In this document: positions 7,798 to 18,244 of the stretch, in pieces
How the letters are laid out: every line of letters starts with the position of its first letter
Numbering within the stretch: the first letter of the stretch is position 1
Assembly: GCA_017537175.1 (NCBI GenBank)
Contig: JAFYLH010000006.1
Location: 152,896 to 216,895, forward strand
Reading direction: 5' to 3'
DNA: 64,000 nt
DNA from: Clostridia bacterium
GTDB taxonomy: Bacteria; Bacillota; Clostridia; Oscillospirales; CAG-272
Program-made: the position numbers and the translations under genes
Notes under the pieces: generated by a model
Told to the model about the DNA's origin: nothing
The model's database searches: none
The model's input: only the letters and a program-made list of their open reading frames with translations

Positions 7798-10224
7798 ATG
7801 AAAGGATTTTTTAAGCGAATTGCGTGTGCGTGTTTAGCAGCCATCACGGTTATGTGTATCATACCCTTTGCCGCTGTTAATGTAAATGCCGCAAATGCAA
7901 TCAAGCTGTCGGTACCCTTCTTTTGTCAGAGAAGTCCTGATGTTTGCGTAAATGCCTGTCTCTCTATGGTAGAGGGATATTATTACGGCTACGGACAGAA
8001 CAACGACTATGTTTACAATACCGTTATGAATTATAATCCCGGAGCGGCATTGAGCTCAAGCAACTCTGCAAAGTTAGGTTATACCTCTATTGAATGTACC
8101 CTGCAGAGTGTATACGATCAGCTTGCAGCAGGCAAGCCCGTTATCATCCAGCGCAGCGGTCATTTTGGAGTGGTATACGGCTATACTCCTACAGAATCTG
8201 TATTAAAAGCAAAGGACTTTTTGGTTCTTAACCCCTTTCGTACTACCTCAGGTGCTACCGTTGTAGGTCCTGAGCATTACGACAAGATGGGATATTCCAA
8301 TATGGCAGATTGGCTGTCGGGCAACACCTGGAAAACATCCTGGGTCAAGACCGCAAACAAGATTCCCCTGGTCAAGGCAAGCTCTGCTATTACCTTTTCC
8401 TTTAATGCCAACGGCGGCAGCGGCAGTATGAGCAGTATAAATGTTGCTCCCAAGGGCTCGCTGACTATACCCGCGTGCAACTTTACCCGTCAAGGCTACA
8501 AATGCACAGGCTATTACGCATACCGTAGTGACGGAAAGTGGTATACTAACAACGGTTGGCAGACCGCAGATGCCATCAGCTCAAACGGATATACCAAAAA
8601 GCTTTATACCGTCGGTACTTCGTACACCATAAATGACAGCTGGACAAGTGGCGTATCTTCTCCTTCATTTACTATGTATACGGTATGGACAGGGGCCACC
8701 TACGGTGTCCGTGCGTATGAAAACCACAGCGGCAAAAATTATCTTATAGACAGTGCATTCACAAAGGCACTTGATGCAGATCATTGGAAGAGCCGTAATA
8801 CCTCTGTGGCTACAATTGCTATAGACTCTTCCGTAAAGCATGATTCTAATTATAATACCTTAAAGATAGTTAATGCTTCGGCAGGTAAGTCGGGCAACGA
8901 CCTTGCCTTCCGTACCGCTACAAACACAAGTGACCCCAGCGACAACGGCATAGGCGACAACAAGTCAATGACCCTCAGCTTCTGGGCAAAGAGCTCAAAG
9001 ACCGGAAGCAAGATGTATTTCCGTTGGGGGTATGAGAGCAACTACAGGTCGGTAACTTTAAGCACCGAGTGGAAGAAATACACCGTAAAGATGGATAAGG
9101 TAAAGAGCTACGGCAGCTTTATCCATCCCTATGTAGACAGTGCAGGAACTGTATGGCTGTCCGAGCTTCAGCTTGAGGACGGCAGCTCCGCTACCGCCTT
9201 TGTTAACGAGACCGGCACCTGCAAGACCTCCACCCACACCTATACCAAAACCTACGGCGAGCTTCATACTCCCGTAAGAGACGGTTATAGCTTTGACGGC
9301 TGGTACACAGCACCAAACGCAGGAACAAGAATAACCTCCTCCACCTCGGTTATGCATTACAGTATAACGGTATACGCACATTGGAGCAAAGGGCACACTC
9401 ACTCCTACACCTCGGCTGTTACTAAGCAACCTACCTGTTCTGCTGAGGGAACACGCACATACACCTGCTCCTGTGGGTACAGCTATACCGAGTCGATAAA
9501 AGCAACGGGACATACCGCAGGTGATTGGGTAGAGGTAAAAGCTCCTACCGAAACCACAGAGGGTCTGTGCGAACAGAGATGCAAAGTATGTAATGTAGTT
9601 TTAGCTTCTCAGACGATACCTGTTATCGGACAGGAATTTGTCAATGTCTTTGTAGATGTTAAGGGCGGGGCATGGTATTATGACTCTGTAATCTATGCAG
9701 TTTCAAATGGTTATATGAACGGTATGTCCAAGACCGTATTTTCTCCTAACAGCAATATCACCCGTGAGCAGTTTGTACTTATACTTGCAAATATGGCAGG
9801 AGTAAACACCGATGAGTATAAGACAGTCGAGAGCGGATTTGATGATGTCCCTACAGGACAGTGGTACAGCGGTGCGGTTGCCTGGTCGGTCAAGAGCGGT
9901 TATGTAAGCGGACTTTCAAAGACAAGGTTTGGCAGAGGACAGTCTATACAGCGCGGAGCCCTTGCAAGACTTCTCTTTGTGTATGCCGAAAAGAATGGAA
10001 TAAACACATCGGGCAGAGCAGATCTTTCCGGCTTTGGCGATGCCGCCGAGCTTGATAAATCGGGTAATCTTTGGATGAAGGAGCCTGTAGAGTGGGCGGT
10101 TAAATCAGGTATTATTTCGGGTATGAATGTTAACGGTGTTAACTGCATTAACCCCAAGGGTACTGCCACCAGAGCACAGGTTGCACGTATGCTTATGGCA
10201 TTTGATTCGTTCTGTGAGAAATAA
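7798..10224 (+). CDS. Secreted SLH-domain surface protein with C39-like peptidase domain
   Basis: 808 residues. A signal peptide ends near residue 32 (VNVNAA). Residues 35-165 resemble the peptidase C39-like family: a Cys in DVCVNACLSM, a His in GHFGVVYGY, but Asn (VLNPF) where the third catalytic residue is usually Asp. Next comes an InlB/Listeria-Bacteroides-type repeat (FNANGGSGSM), a roughly 150-residue beta-rich region like carbohydrate-binding modules (residues 330-480), and a second InlB repeat ending ITVYAHW. A Cys-rich repeat follows (PTCSAEGTRTYTCSCGYSY and CEQRCKVC). Three S-layer-homology repeats from about residue 620 (VFVDVKGGAWYYDSVIYAV, then SGFDDVPTGQWYSGAVAW, then the EPVEWAVKSGIISG segment) would anchor it to secondary wall polymer. 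Substrate unknown; catalysis by the C39-like domain is uncertain. Confidence 0.85.
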   Translation: MKGFFKRIACACLAAITVMCIIPFAAVNVNAANAIKLSVPFFCQRSPDVCVNACLSMVEGYYYGYGQNNDYVYNTVMNYNPGAALSSSNSAKLGYTSIECTLQSVYDQLAAGKPVIIQRSGHFGVVYGYTPTESVLKAKDFLVLNPFRTTSGATVVGPEHYDKMGYSNMADWLSGNTWKTSWVKTANKIPLVKASSAITFSFNANGGSGSMSSINVAPKGSLTIPACNFTRQGYKCTGYYAYRSDGKWYTNNGWQTADAISSNGYTKKLYTVGTSYTINDSWTSGVSSPSFTMYTVWTGATYGVRAYENHSGKNYLIDSAFTKALDADHWKSRNTSVATIAIDSSVKHDSNYNTLKIVNASAGKSGNDLAFRTATNTSDPSDNGIGDNKSMTLSFWAKSSKTGSKMYFRWGYESNYRSVTLSTEWKKYTVKMDKVKSYGSFIHPYVDSAGTVWLSELQLEDGSSATAFVNETGTCKTSTHTYTKTYGELHTPVRDGYSFDGWYTAPNAGTRITSSTSVMHYSITVYAHWSKGHTHSYTSAVTKQPTCSAEGTRTYTCSCGYSYTESIKATGHTAGDWVEVKAPTETTEGLCEQRCKVCNVVLASQTIPVIGQEFVNVFVDVKGGAWYYDSVIYAVSNGYMNGMSKTVFSPNSNITREQFVLILANMAGVNTDEYKTVESGFDDVPTGQWYSGAVAWSVKSGYVSGLSKTRFGRGQSIQRGALARLLFVYAEKNGINTSGRADLSGFGDAAELDKSGNLWMKEPVEWAVKSGIISGMNVNGVNCINPKGTATRAQVARMLMAFDSFCEK

Positions 10225-10260
10225 TAAAAAATCAGCACGGGTGACCGTGTTGATTTTTTA
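10225..10260 (+). terminator. Terminator after the SLH protein gene
   Basis: AAAAAATCAGCACGG pairs with CCGTGTTGATTTTTT (one G-U pair) around GTGA, ending in a T run. Confidence 0.85.
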
Positions 10261-10293
10261 AGCCCCTTCTGCGGTTGGAACAGAAGGGGCTTA
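10259..10293. repeat. GC-rich perfect hairpin without T run
   Basis: AGCCCCTTCTG (10261-10271) pairs perfectly with CAGAAGGGGCT (10281-10291). It stands between the preceding terminator and the convergent MATE gene. Its lack of a T run on either strand suggests a repeat-type palindrome or a backup block to read-through. Confidence 0.5.
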
Positions 10294-10362
10294 ACTAATG
10301 AAAATTATAAAAATAACATATAAAAATATGCAAATTCACTACGACTTTTGCCGTATATGATA

Positions 10363-11778
10363 TCAGGCTCTGATAATATTATTTATCCATACACCCTTTT
10401 TGACAAGGATGAAGCCGATAAAGCATTTGATTATCTCAAGGCTCTGTACGATTGCATATAAGGGAATTATAGGAAGCGAAGTGTAGTTTGCCAACACAAA
10501 GGCGGTGGTAAAGGAAACGGCCCACATAAACACACAGTCAAAAAGCATGGTTATAAAGGTCTTTCCGCCCGAGCGCAGGGTAAAATAGCAGGAATGGGAA
10601 AATCCCATAAATGGCATTGCCACGGCCACTACATCAAGAAGCTCGGTGGCGGTATGTCTTACCTCTTCGGTGGTGTTATACAGGCTTGGAATAAAGGGTG
10701 CAAGAACGATCATTATTCCTGCCATAACAATACAGGATATAACGGTCAGGGTAAGAAGTCTCCATACTGAGAGCTTTGCCTCCTCGGTTTTTGAAGCCCC
10801 CAGCTGCTGTCCCACCATTATGGCGATAGCATTGCCGATTGCAAGAAAGACAACATTGAACATATTTGCTACAGTCTGGGTGATATTTGCCGCCGCTACC
10901 ACCTCAAGACCTCTGACCGAATAGCATTGAAGCAGCATAGCAACTCCAAGTGACCATAAAAACTCATTTGCCAGAAGGGGAGATCCTTTTTTCAGGATGT
11001 CAAGGGTAAGCGAGCCCGGGATCTTAAGACTTGCCCAAAGCTTGCTTATAAAGGGATACTTTTCTTTATTTCGGTGTACCGTGAGCAGGATGATTATTAG
11101 CTCTGCATAACGGGAAATTACCGTCGCTATAGCCGCACCCACAACTCCCATAGGCTCAAGGGGGAGAAAGGGAAGTCCCTTGTTGCCGAAGATAAGGATA
11201 TAGTTCAGCACCAGATTTACTAAAATAGCGGCAACGCTGGCTATCATGGGCAGCTTTGTTTCCCCTGTTTCTCTGAGGGTGCTTCCGTATACCTGCGACA
11301 GCGCAAAGGGGAGTATACCTATAAGCATTACAAGAAGATAATCACGGGCAAATCCCAGTGTAGCCGCTGCATCCTCGGCGCTTGTACCCTCGGCAAGATA
11401 CATGGATATGAGCTGATCGGGAAATATAAGAAATACCCCAAGTGCCAGGGCAAACATAACAAGGGCGATATAGGTCTTAAATCTGAAGCAATGCCGTACA
11501 CCCCTATGGTCCTCTGCCCCTGCAAACTGGGCAGAAAAGATGCCCGCGCCGGATATACCTCCAAAGATACAGATGTAGAAAACAAATAAGAGCTGGTTGA
11601 CTATTGCAACCGCCGACATTTCAAGGGTTCCGACCCGACCAACCATCACATTGTCAAGCAGGCTGACCACATTGGTAACCGTGTTCTGTATTATTATGGG
11701 TATCAGTATTTTAATAACACGGGAATAGAAGTTTCTGTCCCCGAAAAAACAGCTTTTAAGTGTAAGTTTGTTTGTCAT
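10363..11778 (-). CDS. MATE-family multidrug/cation exporter
   Basis: Sodium- or proton-driven efflux pump of the MATE family: 471 residues with twelve hydrophobic segments in two related halves. Family signatures include the N-terminal VVSLLDNVMVGRVGTLEMSA stretch and, in the second half, LLANEFLWSLG and AIAIMVGQQLGA. The start is placed at the minus-strand ATG at 11778 because GGAGGTG (11782-11788) precedes it with ideal spacing; an upstream in-frame ATG would add 35 hydrophobic residues without a ribosome site. A -10 (TATAAT on the minus strand) is at 11798-11803. The substrate cannot be read from the sequence. Convergent with the SLH gene and divergent from the kinase gene. Confidence 0.9.
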   Translation of the reverse strand: MTNKLTLKSCFFGDRNFYSRVIKILIPIIIQNTVTNVVSLLDNVMVGRVGTLEMSAVAIVNQLLFVFYICIFGGISGAGIFSAQFAGAEDHRGVRHCFRFKTYIALVMFALALGVFLIFPDQLISMYLAEGTSAEDAAATLGFARDYLLVMLIGILPFALSQVYGSTLRETGETKLPMIASVAAILVNLVLNYILIFGNKGLPFLPLEPMGVVGAAIATVISRYAELIIILLTVHRNKEKYPFISKLWASLKIPGSLTLDILKKGSPLLANEFLWSLGVAMLLQCYSVRGLEVVAAANITQTVANMFNVVFLAIGNAIAIMVGQQLGASKTEEAKLSVWRLLTLTVISCIVMAGIMIVLAPFIPSLYNTTEEVRHTATELLDVVAVAMPFMGFSHSCYFTLRSGGKTFITMLFDCVFMWAVSFTTAFVLANYTSLPIIPLYAIVQSLEIIKCFIGFILVKKGVWINNIIRA

Positions 11779-11876
11779 AAGCACCTCCGGTTGATTGATT
11801 ATACCATAAATTAGGTGATTTATGTAGCATAAACACACTATGTTACAAATAATTAACCAATTATCAAGTAGTAATA

Positions 11877-11905
11877 TTGACAAAAAATATGAATAATATT
11901 ATAAT
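11877..11905 (+). promoter_or_regulatory. Consensus promoter for the lipid kinase gene
   Basis: TTGACA 11877-11882, 17-base spacer, TATAAT 11900-11905. Its position inside the longest possible reading frame shows that translation must start downstream, at 11955. Confidence 0.88.
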
Positions 11906-11954
11906 AAAGAATATAAGTGCCTTATTTTCTTTGTTTTATTATAATGGAGGGCCT

Positions 11955-12872
11955 ATGGAAGAAAACCGTAAAAAGGCTTTAATGGTTATAAATCCTACAG
12001 CAGGCAAGCAGGCAATAAAGGGACAGATGTTTTCTGTAATAGATACTATGTGCTCAAACGGTTACGAGCCTACCGTGCTTACCACTGCCGCCAAGGGTGA
12101 CTGTACCGAGTTTGTACGGAGCAGACTGTCCGAATATGATATTATCGTATGTTGCGGCGGAGACGGTACTCTTAACGAGGCAATAACCGGAATGATAGAT
12201 TACGAGGGAGAGTGTCCGCCTATAGGATATGTTCCCTGCGGAACCACCAATGATATGGCAAGCAGTCTGGGACTGCCCAAGACCATAAAAAAGGCGGTAA
12301 AGAATGTGATAGAGGGGACTCCGCATTATCACGATATCGGTAAATTCGGAGATATGGCCTACTTTTCTTATATTGCATCCTTCGGCGCGTTTACCAAGGT
12401 ATCCTACAGTACTCCTCAGTCTGCCAAAAATGTTTTCGGACACTTTGCGTATGTTCTCAACGGTGCCGCTGAGCTGGGAAATATAAAAAACTATCATGTC
12501 AAGCTTACATTTGACGATACGGTTATAGAGGACGATATAATATATCTTTCCATCACCAATACCCGTTCCTTTGCAGGTCTGTTTTCCTTCCCGACGGATG
12601 AGGTATCCTTATCTGACGGACTTTTTGAGGTGTTGCTTGTAAAGAATCCCAAAAATGTGGTGGATGTAAGTAATATACTTACCAACATTTCTAAGAACAA
12701 TTTTAATGACGAAAAGACAATGTCGCTTTTTCACACCTCAAAATTAAGAGTGGAATTGGATGAGGCAGTAACCTGGACTATCGACGGTGAGCAGAGCCCC
12801 GAAATATCCGAGGTTGATATTGAAGTTGTTGCAAACAAGATAAAGATCTGCCTTCCTGACACAGACAAATAA
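11955..12872 (+). CDS. Diacylglycerol kinase family lipid kinase (YegS/DgkB-like)
   Basis: Phosphorylates diacylglycerol or a related lipid at the membrane surface with ATP, recycling lipids into phospholipid synthesis. The DAGK catalytic domain is complete: VINPTAGK at the N-terminus, CCGGDGTLNEAITG (nucleotide binding) near residue 65 and YVPCGTTNDMASSLG near residue 95. 305 residues, typical for the YegS/DgkB group. GGAGG at 11946-11950 lies four bases before the chosen ATG. The last residues lead into the leader region of the ilv operon. Whether the substrate is diacylglycerol, undecaprenol or another lipid is open. Confidence 0.85.
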   Translation: MEENRKKALMVINPTAGKQAIKGQMFSVIDTMCSNGYEPTVLTTAAKGDCTEFVRSRLSEYDIIVCCGGDGTLNEAITGMIDYEGECPPIGYVPCGTTNDMASSLGLPKTIKKAVKNVIEGTPHYHDIGKFGDMAYFSYIASFGAFTKVSYSTPQSAKNVFGHFAYVLNGAAELGNIKNYHVKLTFDDTVIEDDIIYLSITNTRSFAGLFSFPTDEVSLSDGLFEVLLVKNPKNVVDVSNILTNISKNNFNDEKTMSLFHTSKLRVELDEAVTWTIDGEQSPEISEVDIEVVANKIKICLPDTDK

Positions 12873-12910
12873 CAGATATTTAAAATTATTAACAAATTAT
12901 AGATTTTCTA

Positions 12911-12939
12911 TTGACAATTGTGAGTTGTAGTGCTATAAT
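12911..12939 (+). promoter_or_regulatory. Consensus promoter of the ilv-leu operon
   Basis: TTGACA 12911-12916, 17-base spacer, TATAAT 12934-12939. Transcription would start near 12946, just ahead of the leader peptide. Confidence 0.9.
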
Positions 12940-12967
12940 CACTTTATTCGATTAAAGGAGAAAAGCA

Positions 12968-13075
12968 ATGTTTACTACTTTTGCACTTAACGCAATAGTC
13001 TGCGCTATCGTCGGTCTAGTACTAATCGTCCTTAGAACCAAACCGAATAGCGTTAATAGTTGTGCCCGAGTGTAA
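12968..13075 (+). CDS. ilv-leu leader peptide (attenuation)
   Basis: A 35-codon open frame with a good ribosome site (AAGGAG 12955-12960) lies between the promoter and the attenuator hairpin of the branched-chain operon. Residues 10-22 read IVCAIVGLVLIVL: ten of thirteen are Ile, Val or Leu, and the core run is CTA GTA CTA ATC GTC CTT, where CTA is a rare leucine codon in the neighbouring genes. This is the classic design of a leader whose ribosome stalls when charged Leu/Ile/Val tRNAs are short. No database family is claimed; a small membrane peptide is the less likely alternative. Confidence 0.85.
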   Translation: MFTTFALNAIVCAIVGLVLIVLRTKPNSVNSCARV

Positions 13076-13160
13076 CGGTAAGCATCAGTATTTCCCAAAA
13101 GAGAGTAATATTGAATTTTTATCAGAGCTTATGGCTTAACTATAGCCATAAGCTCATTTT
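13003..13160 (+). promoter_or_regulatory. Transcription attenuator of the ilv-leu operon
   Basis: Within the leader RNA, CGCTAT..TCGG (13003-13014, two-base bulge) pairs with CCGAATAGCG (13043-13052). This encloses the control codons, so a stalled ribosome would open the hairpin. Further down, GTAAGC (13078-13083) can pair with GCTTAT (13127-13132) in the left arm of the terminator and may help antitermination; this second pairing is short and only tentative. No T-box signature (AGGGTGG-type motif) is present. Confidence 0.65.
13125..13160 (+). terminator. Attenuator terminator hairpin
   Basis: GAGCTTATGGCT (13125-13136) pairs perfectly with AGCCATAAGCTC (13144-13155), followed by ATTTT. It stands about 115 bases ahead of ilvB. 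Confidence 0.8.
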
Positions 13161-13188
13161 AATTCTCAATTCGTAATTCTCAATTCGT
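13161..13188. repeat. Two tandem copies of a 14-base AT-rich unit
   Basis: AATTCTCAATTCGT occurs twice in a row. A related reverse-complement stretch (GAATTGAGAATTG) occurs at 37861. It looks like an intergenic low-complexity repeat of this genome. Confidence 0.7.
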
Positions 13189-13202
13189 AATTAATCGTTG
13201 AC

Positions 13203-13223
13203 TTTTGTCCGTAAAGGACAAAA
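13203..13223. repeat. Small palindrome TTTTGTCC/GGACAAAA
   Basis: Perfect 8-base stem with a GTAAA loop upstream of ilvB. It resembles other short hairpins in this window with a three- to five-base TA-rich loop (23743, 23766, 25253). Confidence 0.55.
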
Positions 13224-13274
13224 TCTTCCTTCAATTATGAAGTGTGGTTCGCGAGTTGTTTATAGGAGGATTTT

Positions 13275-14927
13275 ATGACAGGAGCGCAGATCGTAGTAGA
13301 GACCCTTATAGAGCAGGGCACCGAGGTGGTGTTCGGCTATCCGGGCGGCGCAGTACTCAATCTCTACGACGAGCTTTATAAGAGCAGAGACAGAATAAAG
13401 CATGTTCTGTCCGCCCACGAGCAGGGAGCCGCTCACGCAGGTGACGGCTATGCCAGAGCAACAGGAAAGGTAGGTGTGGTTTTTGCAACCTCAGGCCCCG
13501 GCGCTACCAACCTTGTAACAGGTATTGCAAATGCGTACCTTGACTCTGTTCCGGTAGTATTCATTACAGGTAACGTACCCTGCAGCCTTATCGGACGCGA
13601 CAGCTTCCAGGAGGTAGACATCACAGGTGTTACACTCCCCGTAGTCAAGCATAGCTATTTTGTAAAGGATGTTACAAAGCTTGCCGATACCATTCGCGAG
13701 GCATTCCAGATAGCTAAGTCGGGCAGACCCGGCCCCGTGCTTATAGATATCCCCAAGGATGTTCAGATAGCAGATTGCGAATTTGAAAACAAGGAGATCC
13801 TTCCCGAGCTTTCAAAGCCCAGATATAATGACGAGCAGATAGAAAAGGCCCTTGAGATGATAAAGGCTGCAAGAAGACCTTATATCTTCGTTGGCGGCGG
13901 TGTTATTATAGGTGAGGCAGAAAAGGAAGTGGCAGAGCTTGCAGATAAGCTTGATGCTCCTATCGGTACAAGTATGATGGGACTTTCCGCAATTCCCGCC
14001 TCCAGCCACCGTAAGCTCGGTATGGTTGGTATGCACGGTATCTATTCTTCAACTGTTGTTAAGAACAAGGCAGACCTTGTTATAGCTCTCGGATGCCGCT
14101 TCAGCGACAGAGCAACAGGTAACCGTGCAGCTTATCTTAAGAACTCCAAGATAATACATATAGATGTTGATGCGGCAGAGATCGACAAGAATATCGGTGT
14201 TGATCTCGGTATCGTAGGCGATGTAAAGGAGGTCCTTGCAAAGCTTCTTTGTAAGATCGAATCCGCAAAGCACGCCGAGTGGTGGTGCGAGATAGATAAG
14301 ATCAAGGAGTATGAGAGAGAAAACTCCGCAAAGCAGGAGGGATTTTCACCCTTCAAGATAATAGAAAAGGTAAACGAGTATACCGAGGCTGACACTCCCA
14401 TTGCAACAGATGTAGGTCAGCATCAGATGTGGGTAGCTCAGCACTATAACTTTGAGACCCCCAAGACCCTTATCACCAGCGGTGGTCTTGGTACAATGGG
14501 CTTCGGTATGGGTGCCGCAATCGGTGCCTGTGTTGCTACAGGTAAGAGAACAGTTCTCTTTACCGGTGACGGAAGCTTTGGTATGAATCTTAACGAAATG
14601 GCTACCGCCGTTTCTCAGAACCTGCCCCTTGTTGTGGTTCTTATGAACAACGGTGTGCTTGGTATGGTAAGACAGTGGCAGACAATGTTCTATCAGAAGC
14701 ATTATTCCGAGACCACCCTTGAACGAAAGACCGATTATGTCAAGCTTACCGAGGCATTCGGCGGCAAGGGATTTTTGGTAGACAATATCGACGATCTTGA
14801 TGCGGCTCTTAAGGTAGCCTTCAATACTGATGGCCCCACACTTATCGACTGCCGTATAGACTGCGACGAGAGAGTATTGCCTATGATCCCCGCAGGCGGT
14901 ACGGTAAACGATCTTGTTATTAATTAA
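13275..14927 (+). CDS. ilvB: Acetolactate synthase, large (catalytic) subunit
   Basis: Condenses two pyruvates, or pyruvate with 2-oxobutyrate, to acetohydroxy acids: first common step to Val/Leu/Ile. 550 residues with the three TPP-enzyme domains. The catalytic Glu is in SAHEQGAAHAGDGYAR (residue about 47), the family pattern GPGATNLVTGIANAYLDSVP follows, and the TPP/Mg motif GDGSFGMNLNEMATA lies near residue 433. GGAGG at 13265-13269 precedes the start. First structural gene of the operon behind the attenuator; ilvN follows after 14 bases, so it is the biosynthetic rather than the catabolic enzyme. Confidence 0.95.
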   Translation: MTGAQIVVETLIEQGTEVVFGYPGGAVLNLYDELYKSRDRIKHVLSAHEQGAAHAGDGYARATGKVGVVFATSGPGATNLVTGIANAYLDSVPVVFITGNVPCSLIGRDSFQEVDITGVTLPVVKHSYFVKDVTKLADTIREAFQIAKSGRPGPVLIDIPKDVQIADCEFENKEILPELSKPRYNDEQIEKALEMIKAARRPYIFVGGGVIIGEAEKEVAELADKLDAPIGTSMMGLSAIPASSHRKLGMVGMHGIYSSTVVKNKADLVIALGCRFSDRATGNRAAYLKNSKIIHIDVDAAEIDKNIGVDLGIVGDVKEVLAKLLCKIESAKHAEWWCEIDKIKEYERENSAKQEGFSPFKIIEKVNEYTEADTPIATDVGQHQMWVAQHYNFETPKTLITSGGLGTMGFGMGAAIGACVATGKRTVLFTGDGSFGMNLNEMATAVSQNLPLVVVLMNNGVLGMVRQWQTMFYQKHYSETTLERKTDYVKLTEAFGGKGFLVDNIDDLDAALKVAFNTDGPTLIDCRIDCDERVLPMIPAGGTVNDLVIN

Positions 14928-14941
14928 AGGAGGATACCGAT

Positions 14942-16490
<1,549 letters not shown>

Positions 16491-16497
16491 ACGGACA

Positions 16498-16546
16498 AGC
16501 GGGAATCTAAATGTAGGGGAGGGGCTTGCTCCTCCCGCATTCCGCA
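16498..16546. repeat. GTAGGGG-type palindromic repeat inside the operon
   Basis: The ilvC-ilvD gap holds a nested palindrome: an inner GC-rich stem (16517-16524 with 16529-16536) and an outer pairing of GCGGGAAT with ATTCCGC. It begins TGTAGGGGAGGGG, resembling the GTAGGGAAGG ends of the element at 34506. It has no T run, so read-through is expected. Confidence 0.55.
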
Positions 16547-16580
16547 TTTATAAAAAATAAGTATTATTTTAAGGTGCATC

Positions 16581-18242
16581 ATGAGAAGTGATAAAATGAA
16601 AACCGGAGCAGAGCGCGCACCCCAGCGCTCTCTGCTCAAGGCAATGGGTTATACAAACGAGCAGATCAGAAAGCCTCTTATCGGTATCGTAAATTCCTTT
16701 AACGAGGTTATTCCCGGACATATACATCTGCAGACCATCGCAAGAGCGGTAAAGGATGGAGTACTTGCCAACGGCGGTACTCCTATGGAGTTCAATGTTA
16801 TCGGTGTCTGTGACGGTATCGCTATGGGTCACGAGGGTATGAAGTACTCTCTTGTTACCCGTGAGATCATTGCAGACAGTGTTGAGTGTATGGCAAAGGC
16901 ACACGCCTTTGACGGTCTTGTGTTTATACCTAACTGTGACAAGATAGTTCCCGGTATGCTTATGGCGGCGGCAAGACTTAATATCCCCTCCATTTTCGTT
17001 TCAGGCGGTCCTATGCTCTCTCTCTGCTCTGACAAGGGCGCGGCTATGGACTTGAACTCTGTATTCGAGGCAGTCGGTGCTTACAAGAACGGCACTATGA
17101 ATGATGCCGATCTTGAGTATTACGAGGAAAACGCCTGCCCCGGCTGCGGCTCCTGCTCGGGTATGTTTACTGCAAACTCCATGAACTGTCTCACCGAGGT
17201 TCTCGGTATGGGACTTCGCGGTAACGGTACTATCCCCGCGGTTTATGCAGCAAGACAGAGACTTGCAAAGCTTGCAGGTATGAGAGCTGTTGATCTTGTA
17301 AAGGAAGATCTCAAGCCTCTTGATATAATGACAGAGGGTGCTTTCAAGAATGCCCTTACGGTTGATATGGCGCTTGGCTGCTCCTCAAACTCACTTCTTC
17401 ACCTTACAGCAATAGCCTATGAGGCAGGTGTTAAGCTTGATCTCCATATGGTAAACGAAATAAGTGAGGTTACACCCAACCTCTGCCACCTTGCTCCCGC
17501 AGGTCACCATCATATGCAGGATCTCCAGGATGCAGGCGGTGTTTATGCCGTAATGAACGAGCTTAAAAAGCACGGTAAATTAGATACCTCTGTTATGACC
17601 GTAACAGGCAAGACAGTAGGCGAAAATGTTGACGGCATCGAAAAGAAAAACAACGGTGTTATCCGTGACTATGACGATCCCTACACCAAGACAGGCGGTC
17701 TTGCAGTTCTTTTCGGTTCTCTCGCTCCCAATGGGGCTGCAGTCAAGAGAAGTGCGGTAGCGCCCGAAATGCTGGTGCACAAGGGTCCTGCAAGAGTCTT
17801 TGACTCCGAGGAGGAGGCAATCGAGGCTATCTACGCAGGAGCTATCAAGTCGGGCGATGTTGTAGTCATCCGTTACGAAGGCCCCTCAGGCGGTCCCGGT
17901 ATGAGAGAGATGCTCTCTCCCACCTCTGCTATCTGCGGTATGGGACTTGACAAAGAGGTTGCCCTTATTACCGACGGTCGTTTCTCGGGCGCAACCCGCG
18001 GTGCCTCCATCGGTCACGTATCCCCCGAGGCAGCGCTGGGCGGACCTATAGCATATATTAAGGAAGGGGATATCATTTCAATAAACATCCCCGAATACAA
18101 AATAGACATCGAAGTTTCCCCCGAAGAAATGGAGGAGCGCAAGAATACAATGACTATCAAAAAGCGTGAGGTCAAGGGTTATCTTGCAAGATACTCCAAG
18201 ATGGTTTCTTCAGCGGACAAAGGTGCGATCGTAGGAGTATAA
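16581..18242 (+). CDS. ilvD: Dihydroxy-acid dehydratase
   Basis: Dehydrates 2,3-dihydroxy acids to the 2-keto acids of Val and Ile; Fe-S cluster enzyme. 553 residues, typical. Cluster ligands lie in [10 protein letters not shown] (about residue 115) and [17 protein letters not shown] (about residue 190), and the C-terminal half has the IlvD/Edd signature [10 protein letters not shown]. Start at 16581, the ATG preceded by AAGGTG. Three bases separate it from leuA. Confidence 0.96.
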   Translation: MRSDKMKTGAERAPQRSLLKAMGYTNEQIRKPLIGIVNSFNEVIPGHIHLQTIARAVKDGVLANGGTPMEFNVIGVCDGIAMGHEGMKYSLVTREIIADSVECMAKAHAFDGLVFIPNCDKIVPGMLMAAARLNIPSIFVSGGPMLSLCSDKGAAMDLNSVFEAVGAYKNGTMNDADLEYYEENACPGCGSCSGMFTANSMNCLTEVLGMGLRGNGTIPAVYAARQRLAKLAGMRAVDLVKEDLKPLDIMTEGAFKNALTVDMALGCSSNSLLHLTAIAYEAGVKLDLHMVNEISEVTPNLCHLAPAGHHHMQDLQDAGGVYAVMNELKKHGKLDTSVMTVTGKTVGENVDGIEKKNNGVIRDYDDPYTKTGGLAVLFGSLAPNGAAVKRSAVAPEMLVHKGPARVFDSEEEAIEAIYAGAIKSGDVVVIRYEGPSGGPGMREMLSPTSAICGMGLDKEVALITDGRFSGATRGASIGHVSPEAALGGPIAYIKEGDIISINIPEYKIDIEVSPEEMEERKNTMTIKKREVKGYLARYSKMVSSADKGAIVGV

Positions 18243-18244
18243 CA

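Noticed and set aside
12946..13274. T-box riboswitch for the ilv operon
   Set aside because: No T-box sequence or stem I signatures are visible; a Leu/Ile/Val-rich leader peptide explains the region better.
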